Shown piece by piece: positions 1 to 5,647 of a stretch of DNA of 6,044 nucleotides. The position numbers and the translations under genes were made by a program. The notes beneath the pieces are model-generated. The model saw only the letters and a program-made list of their open reading frames with translations. It was not told the origin of the DNA and did no database searches. The stretch comes from CAYQDF01 sp964416175 (GTDB lineage Bacteria > Chloroflexota > Anaerolineae > Anaerolineales > UBA4823). How positions within the stretch are numbered: the first letter of the stretch is position 1; every line of letters starts with the position of its first letter. The DNA lies in assembly GCA_964416175.1 (NCBI GenBank), contig CAYQDF010000166.1, forward strand, positions 1 through 6,044. The letters run 5' to 3'.

Positions 1-326
1 ACGTCTCCCGGCCGGATGTGGCTCGCCAGCTGCTGGGAAAAAACGCTCTCGTACCCCTCGTCGTTGGCCAGGGCGGAGAACAGCGCCATGTTGTCCGTCA
101 GCCCCATCACACGGAAGTTCGGGACCCCGGCAACCCGCGTATTCTTCCCCAGATCGCAGACGAAATGAGAGGCGGTGGATGCGCTTCCGCCGTTTCCCAT
201 GATGAACACCTGCTGTTGGTTGAGGCGCGCCGCGTGCAGGGTATCGACCACCGCCGCGATATCCGCGAGCGGTAATCCATTCAACACTTGCTTAAGACCA
301 CTAAGATAATCAACAATTGAATTCAT
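1..326 (-). CDS. SIS-domain sugar isomerase, GmhA-like (partial, N-terminal 108 residues)
   Basis: Phosphoheptose-isomerase-like protein. GmhA-family enzymes convert sedoheptulose 7-phosphate to D-glycero-D-manno-heptose 7-phosphate, the first step towards nucleotide-activated heptose for surface glycans. The gene runs off the left edge, so the C-terminal half of the SIS fold is missing. Visible signs are an N-terminal helix, then the SIS phosphosugar loop F-I-M-G-N-G-G-S-A-S-T (about residues 41-51), then S-H-F-V-C-D-L (53-59), and a conserved block with T-D-N (77-79) and A-N-D-E-G-Y-E (87-93). The ATG at 326 is chosen because AGGAGG sits 5 nt upstream (332-337). In characterised GmhA, from memory, the equivalent of D58 is a zinc-binding Glu within an H-x3-E arrangement; here it is H54-x3-D58. 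The gene lies 141 nt downstream of the epimerase in the same direction, consistent with an operon. The SIS fold is secure; the exact substrate is inferred. Confidence 0.88.
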   Translation of the reverse strand, partial: MNSIVDYLSGLKQVLNGLPLADIAAVVDTLHAARLNQQQVFIMGNGGSASTASHFVCDLGKNTRVAGVPNFRVMGLTDNMALFSALANDEGYESVFSQQLASHIRPGD

Positions 327-467
327 CCTGGCCTCCTGAGAGTTCCCCCCGCCCGGGCGGAGTGGAGATAACAATAGCACTTACGCAGTTGGTAGGAGGT
401 TGGCTGCGTAACCTAAACAATATCGCGTCGAAAGGGTTGGACTGACTGACCGCGCCTTGCCGGTGGA

Positions 468-1400
468 TCAGGCAGGCACTTCGGCTTTTCTGAAATGGTC
501 TACGGTCTTTTGAAGCCCCGTTTCCAGGTCGATAGTCGCCTGCCACCCCAGCAGCCGTGCGGCCTTGCTCGCATCGAGGAAGATACGCCGGGTTTCGCCC
601 AGCTTCGCCGGGCCGTGGACCGCCTCCGGCCTGTACCCCGTGATCGATTTCAGGGTGGAAAAGATCTCGTTGACCGTCGTCCCCCGCCCAAGCCCCAGGT
701 TGTAGATCGTATTGGCATTCTCCGTCTCCAGCGCCAACAGGTTTGCCCTGGCGCAGTCTTGGACATAGACGAAATCGCGCTCCTGGAGCCCGTCCCCATT
801 AATCACAACTTGTTCCCCGTTCAGCATCTGCCCGGTGAAGATCGCCACCACACCGGCTTCCCCGTGTGGGTCCTGTCGCGGTCCATACACGTTCGGGTAG
901 CGCAGCACCACGTACTCCAGGCCGTACATCTCCCGGTACATATATAAATAATGCTCGACCGTATGCTTGCTCGCCCCATACGGGCAGATCGGGTTGACCG
1001 GGTGCTCCTCGTCGCACGGCAGGTACACCGGCTCGCCGTATACCGCCCCCCCCGTCGAAATGTAGATTAAGCGCCTGACCTCGAAGCGGCGTGCGAGCTC
1101 CAGCAGGTGGATCGAGCCCAGCACATTCACGTCGGCGTCGAACAGCGGTTCGGCGACCGACCGCCGCACGTCCATCTGGGCGGCGTGATGGTTGACCGCC
1201 TCCGGCAGCTCCTTTCTGAACACCGCCTCCAGCTCGGGGCTGCGGATGTCGACCTGGTAGAATCTCGCTTCCGGGTTCAAATTGCTCCGCCGCCCAGTCG
1301 AGAGGTCGTCCACGACTACTACCTGGTGGCCTGCCGCCACGTAGGCGTCCACCACGTGAGAACCGATAAAGCCTGCACCCCCGGTTACCAATATCTTCAC
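468..1400 (-). CDS. NAD-dependent epimerase/dehydratase, UDP-glucose 4-epimerase-like
   Basis: Extended short-chain dehydrogenase of the nucleotide-sugar epimerase family, 310 residues, a typical length. The Rossmann NAD-binding loop T-G-G-A-G-F-I-G is at residues 6-13, with the acidic pair D31-D32 at the end of beta-2 suited to binding the adenosine ribose of NAD. The catalytic set is S115/T116 in S-T-G-G-A-V-Y-G and Y141-x3-K145 in P-Y-G-A-S-K. A substrate-side block R-Y-P-N-V-Y-G-P-R follows at 167-175, and R-D-F-V-Y-V-Q-D is at 208-215. Most members interconvert UDP-glucose/UDP-galactose or their N-acetyl forms; the exact substrate cannot be read here. Translation starts at GTG (1400), supported by AGGAG 7 nt upstream (1408-1412). 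The gene begins 86 nt after the sugar transferase stop, in the same direction, so it probably supplies an activated sugar for the polymer started by that enzyme. Confidence 0.93.
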   Translation of the reverse strand: MKILVTGGAGFIGSHVVDAYVAAGHQVVVVDDLSTGRRSNLNPEARFYQVDIRSPELEAVFRKELPEAVNHHAAQMDVRRSVAEPLFDADVNVLGSIHLLELARRFEVRRLIYISTGGAVYGEPVYLPCDEEHPVNPICPYGASKHTVEHYLYMYREMYGLEYVVLRYPNVYGPRQDPHGEAGVVAIFTGQMLNGEQVVINGDGLQERDFVYVQDCARANLLALETENANTIYNLGLGRGTTVNEIFSTLKSITGYRPEAVHGPAKLGETRRIFLDASKAARLLGWQATIDLETGLQKTVDHFRKAEVPA

Positions 1401-1423
1401 AGATCCGCTCCTGAATGTGGGAT

Positions 1424-1442
1424 TTCGATTCCTTGGATCGAA
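1424..1442. repeat. Small inverted repeat in the transferase-epimerase gap
   Basis: TTCGAT (1424-1429) and ATCGAA (1437-1442) form a perfect 6-bp inverted repeat around a 7-nt loop. It lies in the 86-nt gap just upstream of the epimerase Shine-Dalgarno. There is no T-tract, so it is not a terminator. It may be a minor RNA hairpin or nothing; chance occurrence is quite possible. Confidence 0.3.
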
Positions 1443-1486
1443 TAGATTTTATCGTATTTCGGGGGTCTGGTCCGTCGCGGGCGTGT

Positions 1487-2998
1487 TCAATATGCCCCAC
1501 GCCTGCGGATCACCGCCGGGATGGTCTGCATGAGCAGCTGCAGGTCCAGCCAGATGCTCCAGTTGCGGATGTAGTGCATGTCCAGCCGCACCCGTTCCTC
1601 GTAGGTCACATCGGAGCGGCCGCTCACCTGCCACAGCCCGGTCATGCCCGGGCGTACGGTCATCAGGTTCAGGTCCCACTTCTGGTACTTCTCGACCTCC
1701 GCCGGGGTGATGATCCGCGGGCCAACCAGCGACATCTCCCGTTTCAGGACGTTGAACAACTGGGGCAGCTCGTCCAGGCTGGTTTTGCGCAGGAACTTCC
1801 CAACGCGGGTCACGCGCGGGTCGTGCTTCAGCTTGAAGTTGCGCGCCAGCTCGGCTTTCAGGTCGGGGCGTTCCACCAGAAGCTGGTCCCCGTTTTCGTA
1901 CATGGTGCGGAACTTGTAAGCGTCGAACTGCTGTCCATTCATACCCATCACCCGCCTGCGATGCAGCACCGGGCCCGGTGAATCGAGCTTGATGGCGACC
2001 GCGATCGCCAGCAGCAGCGGGGAGATCAGGATCAGGCCGGGGATCGTGATCAGGTAGTCCAGCAGGAATTTCAGGATCTCATCAACGCCGGTCAGCCGCA
2101 CTTTGTTCACCCCAACCAGCGGCACGTAGGCGAATTCTTTGACCGTCAGCCCGGTGGTGATGATCTCGTACAATCCGGATGACATACGAACGTTGACATC
2201 GCTCGAGATGCCGTATCGCTGGAAGATCTCGAGCATCTTGTCGCGGGAGGAGATCGCGCTGCTCGCCAGGATGATCTCCTCGATGCCGAACCGCTTGATC
2301 AGCGCGTCCAGCTCTTCCACCGGACCCAGAACGTACAGGTTATCCATCAAGTGCGTCCCCGGTGGAAACTTCTTATCGACGAAGCCCAGGATGTGGAAGC
2401 CCGACGATTTCCAGCCGGTCAGCTGCTGGGCGAGGGACAGTCCCTCGTTGTTGGCCCCGACGATCACCGCCGAGGAGAGGAAATATCCCCGCTGTCGCAG
2501 GGCGTACACCGCCCGCCGCAAGGTGAACCTGCCCACTGCGGTGAACAGGAACGCGAAGACCCATGCCAGGAGCAGCCAGCCGCGGGCGAAGATGAACCCC
2601 GGGTCGAGGAAGCCGGCTGCGATGACCAGCACCATCCCGATGGTCGTGCCGTTGAACACAAGGGAATACTCCTTCGTGCCCCCCAGGAGTTTCTGCCGGT
2701 CATACAGCCCCAGGATCAGGTAGATGAACAGCCAGGCCGGGATCAGGAACGCGACCAGGCGCTGGTAGAACTCGATGTTCGGGGTGGGGTTCGGATTGAA
2801 GATCCCGATCGGGAGGTCGAACCGGACCCAATACGCCACTCGGTTTGCCAGCCCGATCATCAGAATATCCGAAACCACCAGGCTGACCAGGTAGAGCCGC
2901 CACTGGCGTTGGCGGGGGATGCTCTGGGAGGCCTTATTAATTTTTGCTTTCAAGGGGGTGTCAACGAACAAGTGGCCGCTCGATGGTGTAGTTTCCAT
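1487..2998 (-). CDS. Exopolysaccharide polyprenyl glycosylphosphotransferase (WbaP/WcaJ-type)
   Basis: Inner-membrane enzyme that transfers a sugar 1-phosphate from a nucleotide sugar to undecaprenyl phosphate, the first committed step of exopolysaccharide or capsule repeat-unit assembly. At 503 residues it has the full long-form architecture. Four hydrophobic helices lie at about 35-57, 80-98, 111-131 and 139-160. A Rossmann-like CoA_binding_3-type domain follows, starting V-I-V-G-A-N-N-E-G (178-186). A re-entrant membrane segment is at about 312-337, and the C-terminal Bac_transf catalytic domain completes it. Catalytic-domain motifs are D-S-P-G-P (339-343), K-F-R-T-M (362-366), the Asp-Glu dyad D409-E410 in S-L-D-E-L-P-Q-L, S-L-V-G-P-R (423-428) and R-P-G-M-T-G-L-W-Q-V-S-G-R (449-461). 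The ATG at 2998 has GGAGGG 7 nt upstream (3006-3011). It is first in an apparent operon with the epimerase and SIS genes and is preceded by about 1 kb without protein genes. The sugar transferred (Glc, Gal or other) is not determinable. Confidence 0.95.
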   Translation of the reverse strand: METTPSSGHLFVDTPLKAKINKASQSIPRQRQWRLYLVSLVVSDILMIGLANRVAYWVRFDLPIGIFNPNPTPNIEFYQRLVAFLIPAWLFIYLILGLYDRQKLLGGTKEYSLVFNGTTIGMVLVIAAGFLDPGFIFARGWLLLAWVFAFLFTAVGRFTLRRAVYALRQRGYFLSSAVIVGANNEGLSLAQQLTGWKSSGFHILGFVDKKFPPGTHLMDNLYVLGPVEELDALIKRFGIEEIILASSAISSRDKMLEIFQRYGISSDVNVRMSSGLYEIITTGLTVKEFAYVPLVGVNKVRLTGVDEILKFLLDYLITIPGLILISPLLLAIAVAIKLDSPGPVLHRRRVMGMNGQQFDAYKFRTMYENGDQLLVERPDLKAELARNFKLKHDPRVTRVGKFLRKTSLDELPQLFNVLKREMSLVGPRIITPAEVEKYQKWDLNLMTVRPGMTGLWQVSGRSDVTYEERVRLDMHYIRNWSIWLDLQLLMQTIPAVIRRRGAY

Positions 2999-3064
2999 GG
3001 GTTTTCCCTCCGCTGGACGAAGTTCCCCTCCAACTCTCTGGCTGGCGCGCTCCGCCCTTCCGAC

Positions 3065-3092
3065 ATAATCTCTTTCGTCAGATAACTGGCAA
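3065..3092 (-). promoter_or_regulatory. Candidate promoter of the polysaccharide operon
   Basis: Read on the minus strand, TTGCCA (3092-3087; one mismatch to TTGACA) is followed after 16 nt by GATTAT (3070-3065; four of six matches to TATAAT). A start near 3058 would give a leader of roughly 60 nt before the transferase ATG with its Shine-Dalgarno. The position is sensible, but the -10 is only moderate. If this promoter is real, the upstream structured region would not need to be in the operon mRNA. Confidence 0.35.
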
Positions 3093-3103
3093 TACCCGTC
3101 TGC

Positions 3104-3124
3104 ATCCGGGTCGAACGCCCGGAT
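3104..3124. repeat. 7-bp inverted repeat upstream of the operon promoter
   Basis: ATCCGGG (3104-3110) and CCCGGAT (3118-3124) form a perfect inverted repeat with a 7-nt loop, just upstream of the candidate -35 box at 3092. No T-tract follows on the minus strand and only a weak one on the plus strand, so terminator use is doubtful. An operator for a dimeric regulator, or an RNA hairpin, are both possible. The T-C-G-A loop recalls a tRNA T-arm, but the spacing is wrong and there is no tRNA around it. Confidence 0.4.
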
Positions 3125-3235
3125 CTATTTTGTCGCCACCACTAGGTCGGAGAGTCTTCGACAAGAGCTTGAGTTAAAACAAAGTCTTTATTGACGAACG
3201 ATAGATGAAGGTGAGGATATCCTTCGGCACGATCC

Positions 3236-3300
3236 GCGTTAACGAACCTTCTTTGGTTGTGTTACGCTTCCCGTGTTAACGTCAGGTTAAGTTTCCCGTG
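3236..3300. repeat. Direct repeat and imperfect hairpin block
   Basis: Two 15-nt copies lie 25 bp apart, starting at 3261 (GTTACGCTTCCCGTG) and 3286 (GTTAAGTTTCCCGTG), matching at 13 of 15 positions. Overlapping the first copy, 3236-3267 can fold into a hairpin: GCG-TTAAC with GTTA-CGC outside and AACC/GGTT inside, around a short A-rich (minus strand) loop. GTTAA occurs at 3238, 3275 and 3286. Copies spaced by about two and a half helical turns could bind a regulator; alternatively this is part of a structured leader. Both uses are inferred. Confidence 0.4.
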
Positions 3301-3495
3301 AACCCCCGGGGAATGCGGTTTCGCGAACGCACGGGTATAGCGTGAGAAAACTCCTCTCGCTGTTTTTAACGATGCCGGTGAGAGCATGTTACACCTGCTG
3401 ACGGGTTCCCGCCCGGATGCTGCTCACAATCCACCTCGTCCTGGCTGTTGTCTCCTGTCGCTCTTCCTGAACCTGTTAATCTTCCTGTGGCTACT

Positions 3496-3530
3496 TAAAG
3501 AAAAACGAAACCTGCTTGTGGGCGGTTTCG
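3496..3530 (-). terminator. Intrinsic terminator within the long intergenic region
   Basis: On the minus strand CGAAACC (3530-3524) pairs with GGTTTCG (3512-3506), a 7-bp stem around an 11-nt loop, followed at once by five T (3505-3501), then C and TTT. This is a standard Rho-independent terminator for minus-strand transcription. It stands about 500 nt upstream of the transferase gene and has no protein gene directly before it. It therefore either ends a small RNA or acts as an attenuator in a long leader. Confidence 0.65.
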
Positions 3531-3795
3531 CTACTCGCTCCCCGAAGACCCTGCCTGGCCCCTCCCAGGCAAGCGACCATATCAGGTCTCCGGATCATTG
3601 CATCCACGTCTTATTTGGCGCTGGATACTGTCTGTCTACAAAACGATATAACGTCCGAAATCCAGATTTGTTACAGATTATTCATAAAAATCGAGGGAAT
3701 GTGGCTCTTTTGCGAGGCTGCGGTTGGTGCTCGCTGCAATTCCCCACCGTGGACCGGCAGGCCGAAACCCTGCCGGAAATCTGGAGTTATCAGAT
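3496..3795 (-). ncRNA. Candidate structured RNA of about 300 nt (sRNA or attenuator leader)
   Basis: No protein gene is convincing here, but the minus strand carries a promoter-like box, two folded modules and a terminator in order. Module 1 has a closing stem pairing 3777-3785 with 3661-3669 (9 bp). Directly abutting it is an 8-bp hairpin, 3769-3776 with 3754-3761 (7-nt loop). An arm pairs 3739-3744 with 3695-3700 (6 bp), and inside it 3730-3734 pairs with 3712-3716 (5 bp). Together these make a three-way junction. Module 2 has an outer stem pairing 3585-3591 with 3544-3550 (7 bp, one G-U) enclosing a 7-bp hairpin, 3565-3571 with 3552-3558. The terminator at 3496-3530 follows. I do not recognise a known family: no RNase P, tmRNA, SRP, 6S, TPP, cobalamin or GEMM core motifs. 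The 9-bp stem alone could arise by chance over this distance; the nested arrangement is what makes it worth listing. Confidence 0.4.
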
Positions 3796-3799
3796 GCGA

Positions 3800-3820
3800 A
3801 TTATACATTAAGTCAAGAAG
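3800..3820 (-). promoter_or_regulatory. Candidate promoter with consensus -10 box
   Basis: A perfect TATAAT lies on the minus strand at 3805-3800. A start near 3795 would put the 5' arm of the structured RNA (3785 onward) about 10 nt into the transcript. The -35 is the weak point: the hexamer 17 nt upstream is poor. A TTGACT (centred near 3813) is only 5 nt from TATAAT and would instead pair at 19-nt spacing with GATAAC. A minus-strand start here is plausible either way. Confidence 0.45.
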
Positions 3821-3901
3821 ATTACTGGTCCTTGAACCTTAAAAAGTAGTCCTTTGGTAGTCCCCCTACATCTCCTTATCCTGCAATTGCTCGAAGGGAG
3901 G

Positions 3902-3943
3902 GATCCCCTGTTCGGCGGGGGTTTTCCGGCCCCGCCGGGGATC
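3902..3943 (-). terminator. Long GC-rich hairpin after the secreted-protein gene
   Basis: GATCCCC (3902-3908) pairs with GGGGATC (3937-3943), and inside it GGCGGGG (3914-3920) pairs with CCCCGCC (3930-3936). That is 14 bp in total with a 5-nt bulge and a 9-nt loop. It begins 45 nt past the TAG of the secreted-protein gene. There is no T-tract on either strand, so it may work as a pausing or mRNA-protecting hairpin, or as a terminator lacking the U-run. The structure itself is beyond reasonable chance; its function is inferred. Confidence 0.5.
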
Positions 3944-3988
3944 TGACCGGAAGTCTGCTTTCCACATCCGGCAAGATGAAAGGCGACT

Positions 3989-5482
3989 CTACTCCCCCCA
4001 GGAGATCAACAGGAACGGGCGCGACTCCGCCACGCCGTAATCAGATGACCAGAAATACTTCCCGGTGTGCTGCGGAGCGTCCGCCGAGTAGAGCGCCAGG
4101 CGCAGCGGCGCCCCGGCTGCGTATGCTTCCGCGGCGGCGCGCAGCACATCCCAGGTGCGCGGCACTCCGTACGGCGCGCCGGAGGTCCCCATCCAGGGCA
4201 CTTCCGCCTGGCTGACATTCTCCAGCGCCTGCGGCGCGTTGTTCCAGGTCAGGGTCTCTTCGTCCCATTCCTCGCCGATCGTGAGCACCTGGATGATCGA
4301 ATCAGGCCCAGGGTCCACGATCCCCAGGCCGGCGTTGCTGAACTGATAGATGGTCAGCTCCGCCGCAAGGATCGTTTTCCCCTCCGGGATGGGATCCAGG
4401 TCGAAGGTGACGAAATACTTGGAAAAACACGGAAAATCCACCACGTCGTACTGGTTCTGCACGTTGAAACCCTTCTCATGGGCGTAGTTCGCCTCTCCCC
4501 ACTCAGTGAACCGCTCGAGGGTGTGCCCGCAGTTCGTCCCCCCTCCCACCGTCCCATCGGGCACCACCGCGCCGTTCAGTCCCTGCCGGATCTGCAGGCT
4601 GCCGGTCGGGGCGGCAGCGGGCGGAGAGTAAGACGGCACGCCAAACCGGAGCCGGCCCCAGGTGCCCGGCTTATCCGGATGGAGCCCCGTCGGCCACTCC
4701 CGGTCAGGGATCGATGTCCCCCCAGCATCGTCCCGATCGTACACCGCCATCCCCAGCCTCCACAGGCTCCCCTGCGCCGGCGGCCCGGCGAGTCCCAGGC
4801 TCGTGAAGGGGATCCGGTATGTGATCCGCCAGCCGCCGTCGTCCACTTCATCGTTCGGACCGCCTCGCCAGAAGGCATCGGTGGTGAAGGGGATCCCTGC
4901 CGGTGACCAGCTCACACCGTTCCCCTGGTATGCGGCCTGATAATCCTCCATCGTGTTGGACACGTTCCGCACCTGCCCGACGAACCGGTAGCTCTTGGAC
5001 GTCGGCGCATTCCCTCCGTTGCCGTCCATGTGGATAAGTAATGAGGCTGCATCCCAGGCCGTGAGGTCGGACCCGGTGCGGGTCTTGTCGTACCAGACCA
5101 GCCGGTCGAAGATCGCCACATGTACGTACAGCTCCTGGTCTGTATAACCAACGCGCACATCCGCGTAATTGCCGGTGAGGTCCACCTGGCCGAACCAGAA
5201 GATGGCAGTCTGGTTGATGGCGCCGGTTTCAGCGTTGATCCCCTGCGGGAGATAGGGAGCGTTGACCTGCTGGACTCCCCCGCCTGGAACACCCGCTGTG
5301 GAGGTGTTCAGGACCATCGGCAGGTGATAGTCCGTCGCCGCGGCGGTCCCGGAGGCAGGGATGCCGGGGGTCGCCGCCTGCTGGCGGCCCTCGCCTGTGT
5401 GCCCCAGGTCGCTCGAAAACGTCGCCAGGCAGAGGGTCAGGATTGGGGGGATCAGGAGAAAACGCCAGTTCGTGAATCGCAT
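3989..5482 (-). CDS. Secreted protein with CBM9/DOMON-like and DNRLRE (CBM96-like) domains
   Basis: Exported protein of 497 residues from the ATG at 5482. The signal peptide is clear: a short basic start, then a hydrophobic core F-L-L-I-P-P-I-L-T-L-C-L-A at about residues 8-20. A low-complexity linker holds Y-H-L-P-M-V-L (52-58). Residues about 90-282 look like a CBM9/DOMON-type beta-sandwich, with W-F-G, N-Y-A-D-V-R-V-G-Y, L-Y-V-H-V-A-I-F-D and a late G-W-R-I-T-Y-R-I-P-F strand. Residues about 315-497 match a DNRLRE/CBM96-type domain, with Y-F-V-T-F-D-L, I-L-A-A-E-L-T-I-Y, W-D-E-E-T-L-T-W-N-N-A-P and the closing S-R-P-F-L-L-I-S-W-G. No catalytic domain is seen, so surface polysaccharide binding is the best inference. 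An in-frame TTG at 5518 would add 12 residues, but it lies inside a terminator stem and has no Shine-Dalgarno. The ATG also lacks a good one, so the start is not settled. The polysaccharide operon lies downstream. Confidence 0.85.
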   Translation of the reverse strand: MRFTNWRFLLIPPILTLCLATFSSDLGHTGEGRQQAATPGIPASGTAAATDYHLPMVLNTSTAGVPGGGVQQVNAPYLPQGINAETGAINQTAIFWFGQVDLTGNYADVRVGYTDQELYVHVAIFDRLVWYDKTRTGSDLTAWDAASLLIHMDGNGGNAPTSKSYRFVGQVRNVSNTMEDYQAAYQGNGVSWSPAGIPFTTDAFWRGGPNDEVDDGGWRITYRIPFTSLGLAGPPAQGSLWRLGMAVYDRDDAGGTSIPDREWPTGLHPDKPGTWGRLRFGVPSYSPPAAAPTGSLQIRQGLNGAVVPDGTVGGGTNCGHTLERFTEWGEANYAHEKGFNVQNQYDVVDFPCFSKYFVTFDLDPIPEGKTILAAELTIYQFSNAGLGIVDPGPDSIIQVLTIGEEWDEETLTWNNAPQALENVSQAEVPWMGTSGAPYGVPRTWDVLRAAAEAYAAGAPLRLALYSADAPQHTGKYFWSSDYGVAESRPFLLISWGE

Positions 5483-5516
5483 CGCAGGAATTACCCGGTT
5501 CAAGTACTGAAAACGC

Positions 5517-5546
5517 AAAAAACCGCGGCCCCCGCTCGCGATTTTT
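5517..5546 (-). terminator. Intrinsic terminator after the 66-residue membrane-protein gene
   Basis: On the minus strand AAAAATCGCG (5546-5537) pairs with CGCGGTTTTT (5527-5518): nine Watson-Crick pairs plus one G-U, around a 9-nt G-rich loop, ending in six T (5522-5517). The A-tract/GC-stem/T-tract layout is classical. On the plus strand the G-U becomes a C-A mismatch, so it should work mainly leftward. It sits 101 nt after the membrane-protein stop and only 35 nt before the ATG of the secreted-protein gene. Confidence 0.75.
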
Positions 5547-5647
5547 CGACGCAGGCGTTCTCACGGAGGAGATTCCGCCCGTCAACTTCTAAGAAACGAC
5601 CGCTTCCGGTTGGTTTCTCGGGTCGGCTGGAGCAGTGGTTGCCCCGA

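Noticed and set aside
349..360. 12-bp perfect palindrome CCGCCCGGGCGG between the epimerase and SIS genes
   Set aside because: It has no loop and no T-tract, and low-complexity GC palindromes are expected in GC-rich DNA. An operator cannot be excluded but nothing supports it.
3104..3124. tRNA T-arm-like sequence (GTTCGA flanked by a GC stem on the minus strand)
   Set aside because: The loop register is wrong for a T-arm, and no anticodon arm, D-arm or acceptor stem is present.
3340..3367. Plus-strand hairpin (GC-GAGA with TCTC-GC, 2-nt bulge) followed by five T
   Set aside because: It resembles a rightward terminator, but no plus-strand gene exists for it to end and the stem is short and bulged.
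3262..3387. Minus-strand 41-codon frame with ATG at 3387 and a modest AGGTG upstream
   Set aside because: The frame overlaps the direct-repeat/hairpin block, has no membrane helix, motif or recognisable composition, and has only a weak ribosome binding site. Chance is the simpler explanation.
3386..3811. Plus-strand 141-codon frame across the gene-free stretch
   Set aside because: It is antisense to all other genes, has no Shine-Dalgarno, its composition is not protein-like, and it runs through the hairpins and terminator read on the minus strand.
3846..3871. GTAG/CTAC pairing before a T-run on the minus strand as a terminator
   Set aside because: The stem is only 4 bp. The obvious feature is a short direct repeat of TAGTCC, not a hairpin.
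4067..4906. Long plus-strand frame (279 codons) opposite the secreted-protein gene
   Set aside because: It is a shadow of a high-GC coding strand, rich in Arg/Pro/His with no domain, while the minus-strand product has a signal peptide and two coherent domains.
3989..5518. TTG at 5518 as the start of the secreted protein
   Set aside because: The TTG is embedded in the T-tract and stem of an intrinsic terminator and lacks a Shine-Dalgarno. The ATG at 5482 leaves a normal signal peptide. Not fully excluded, because the ATG also lacks a clear ribosome binding site.
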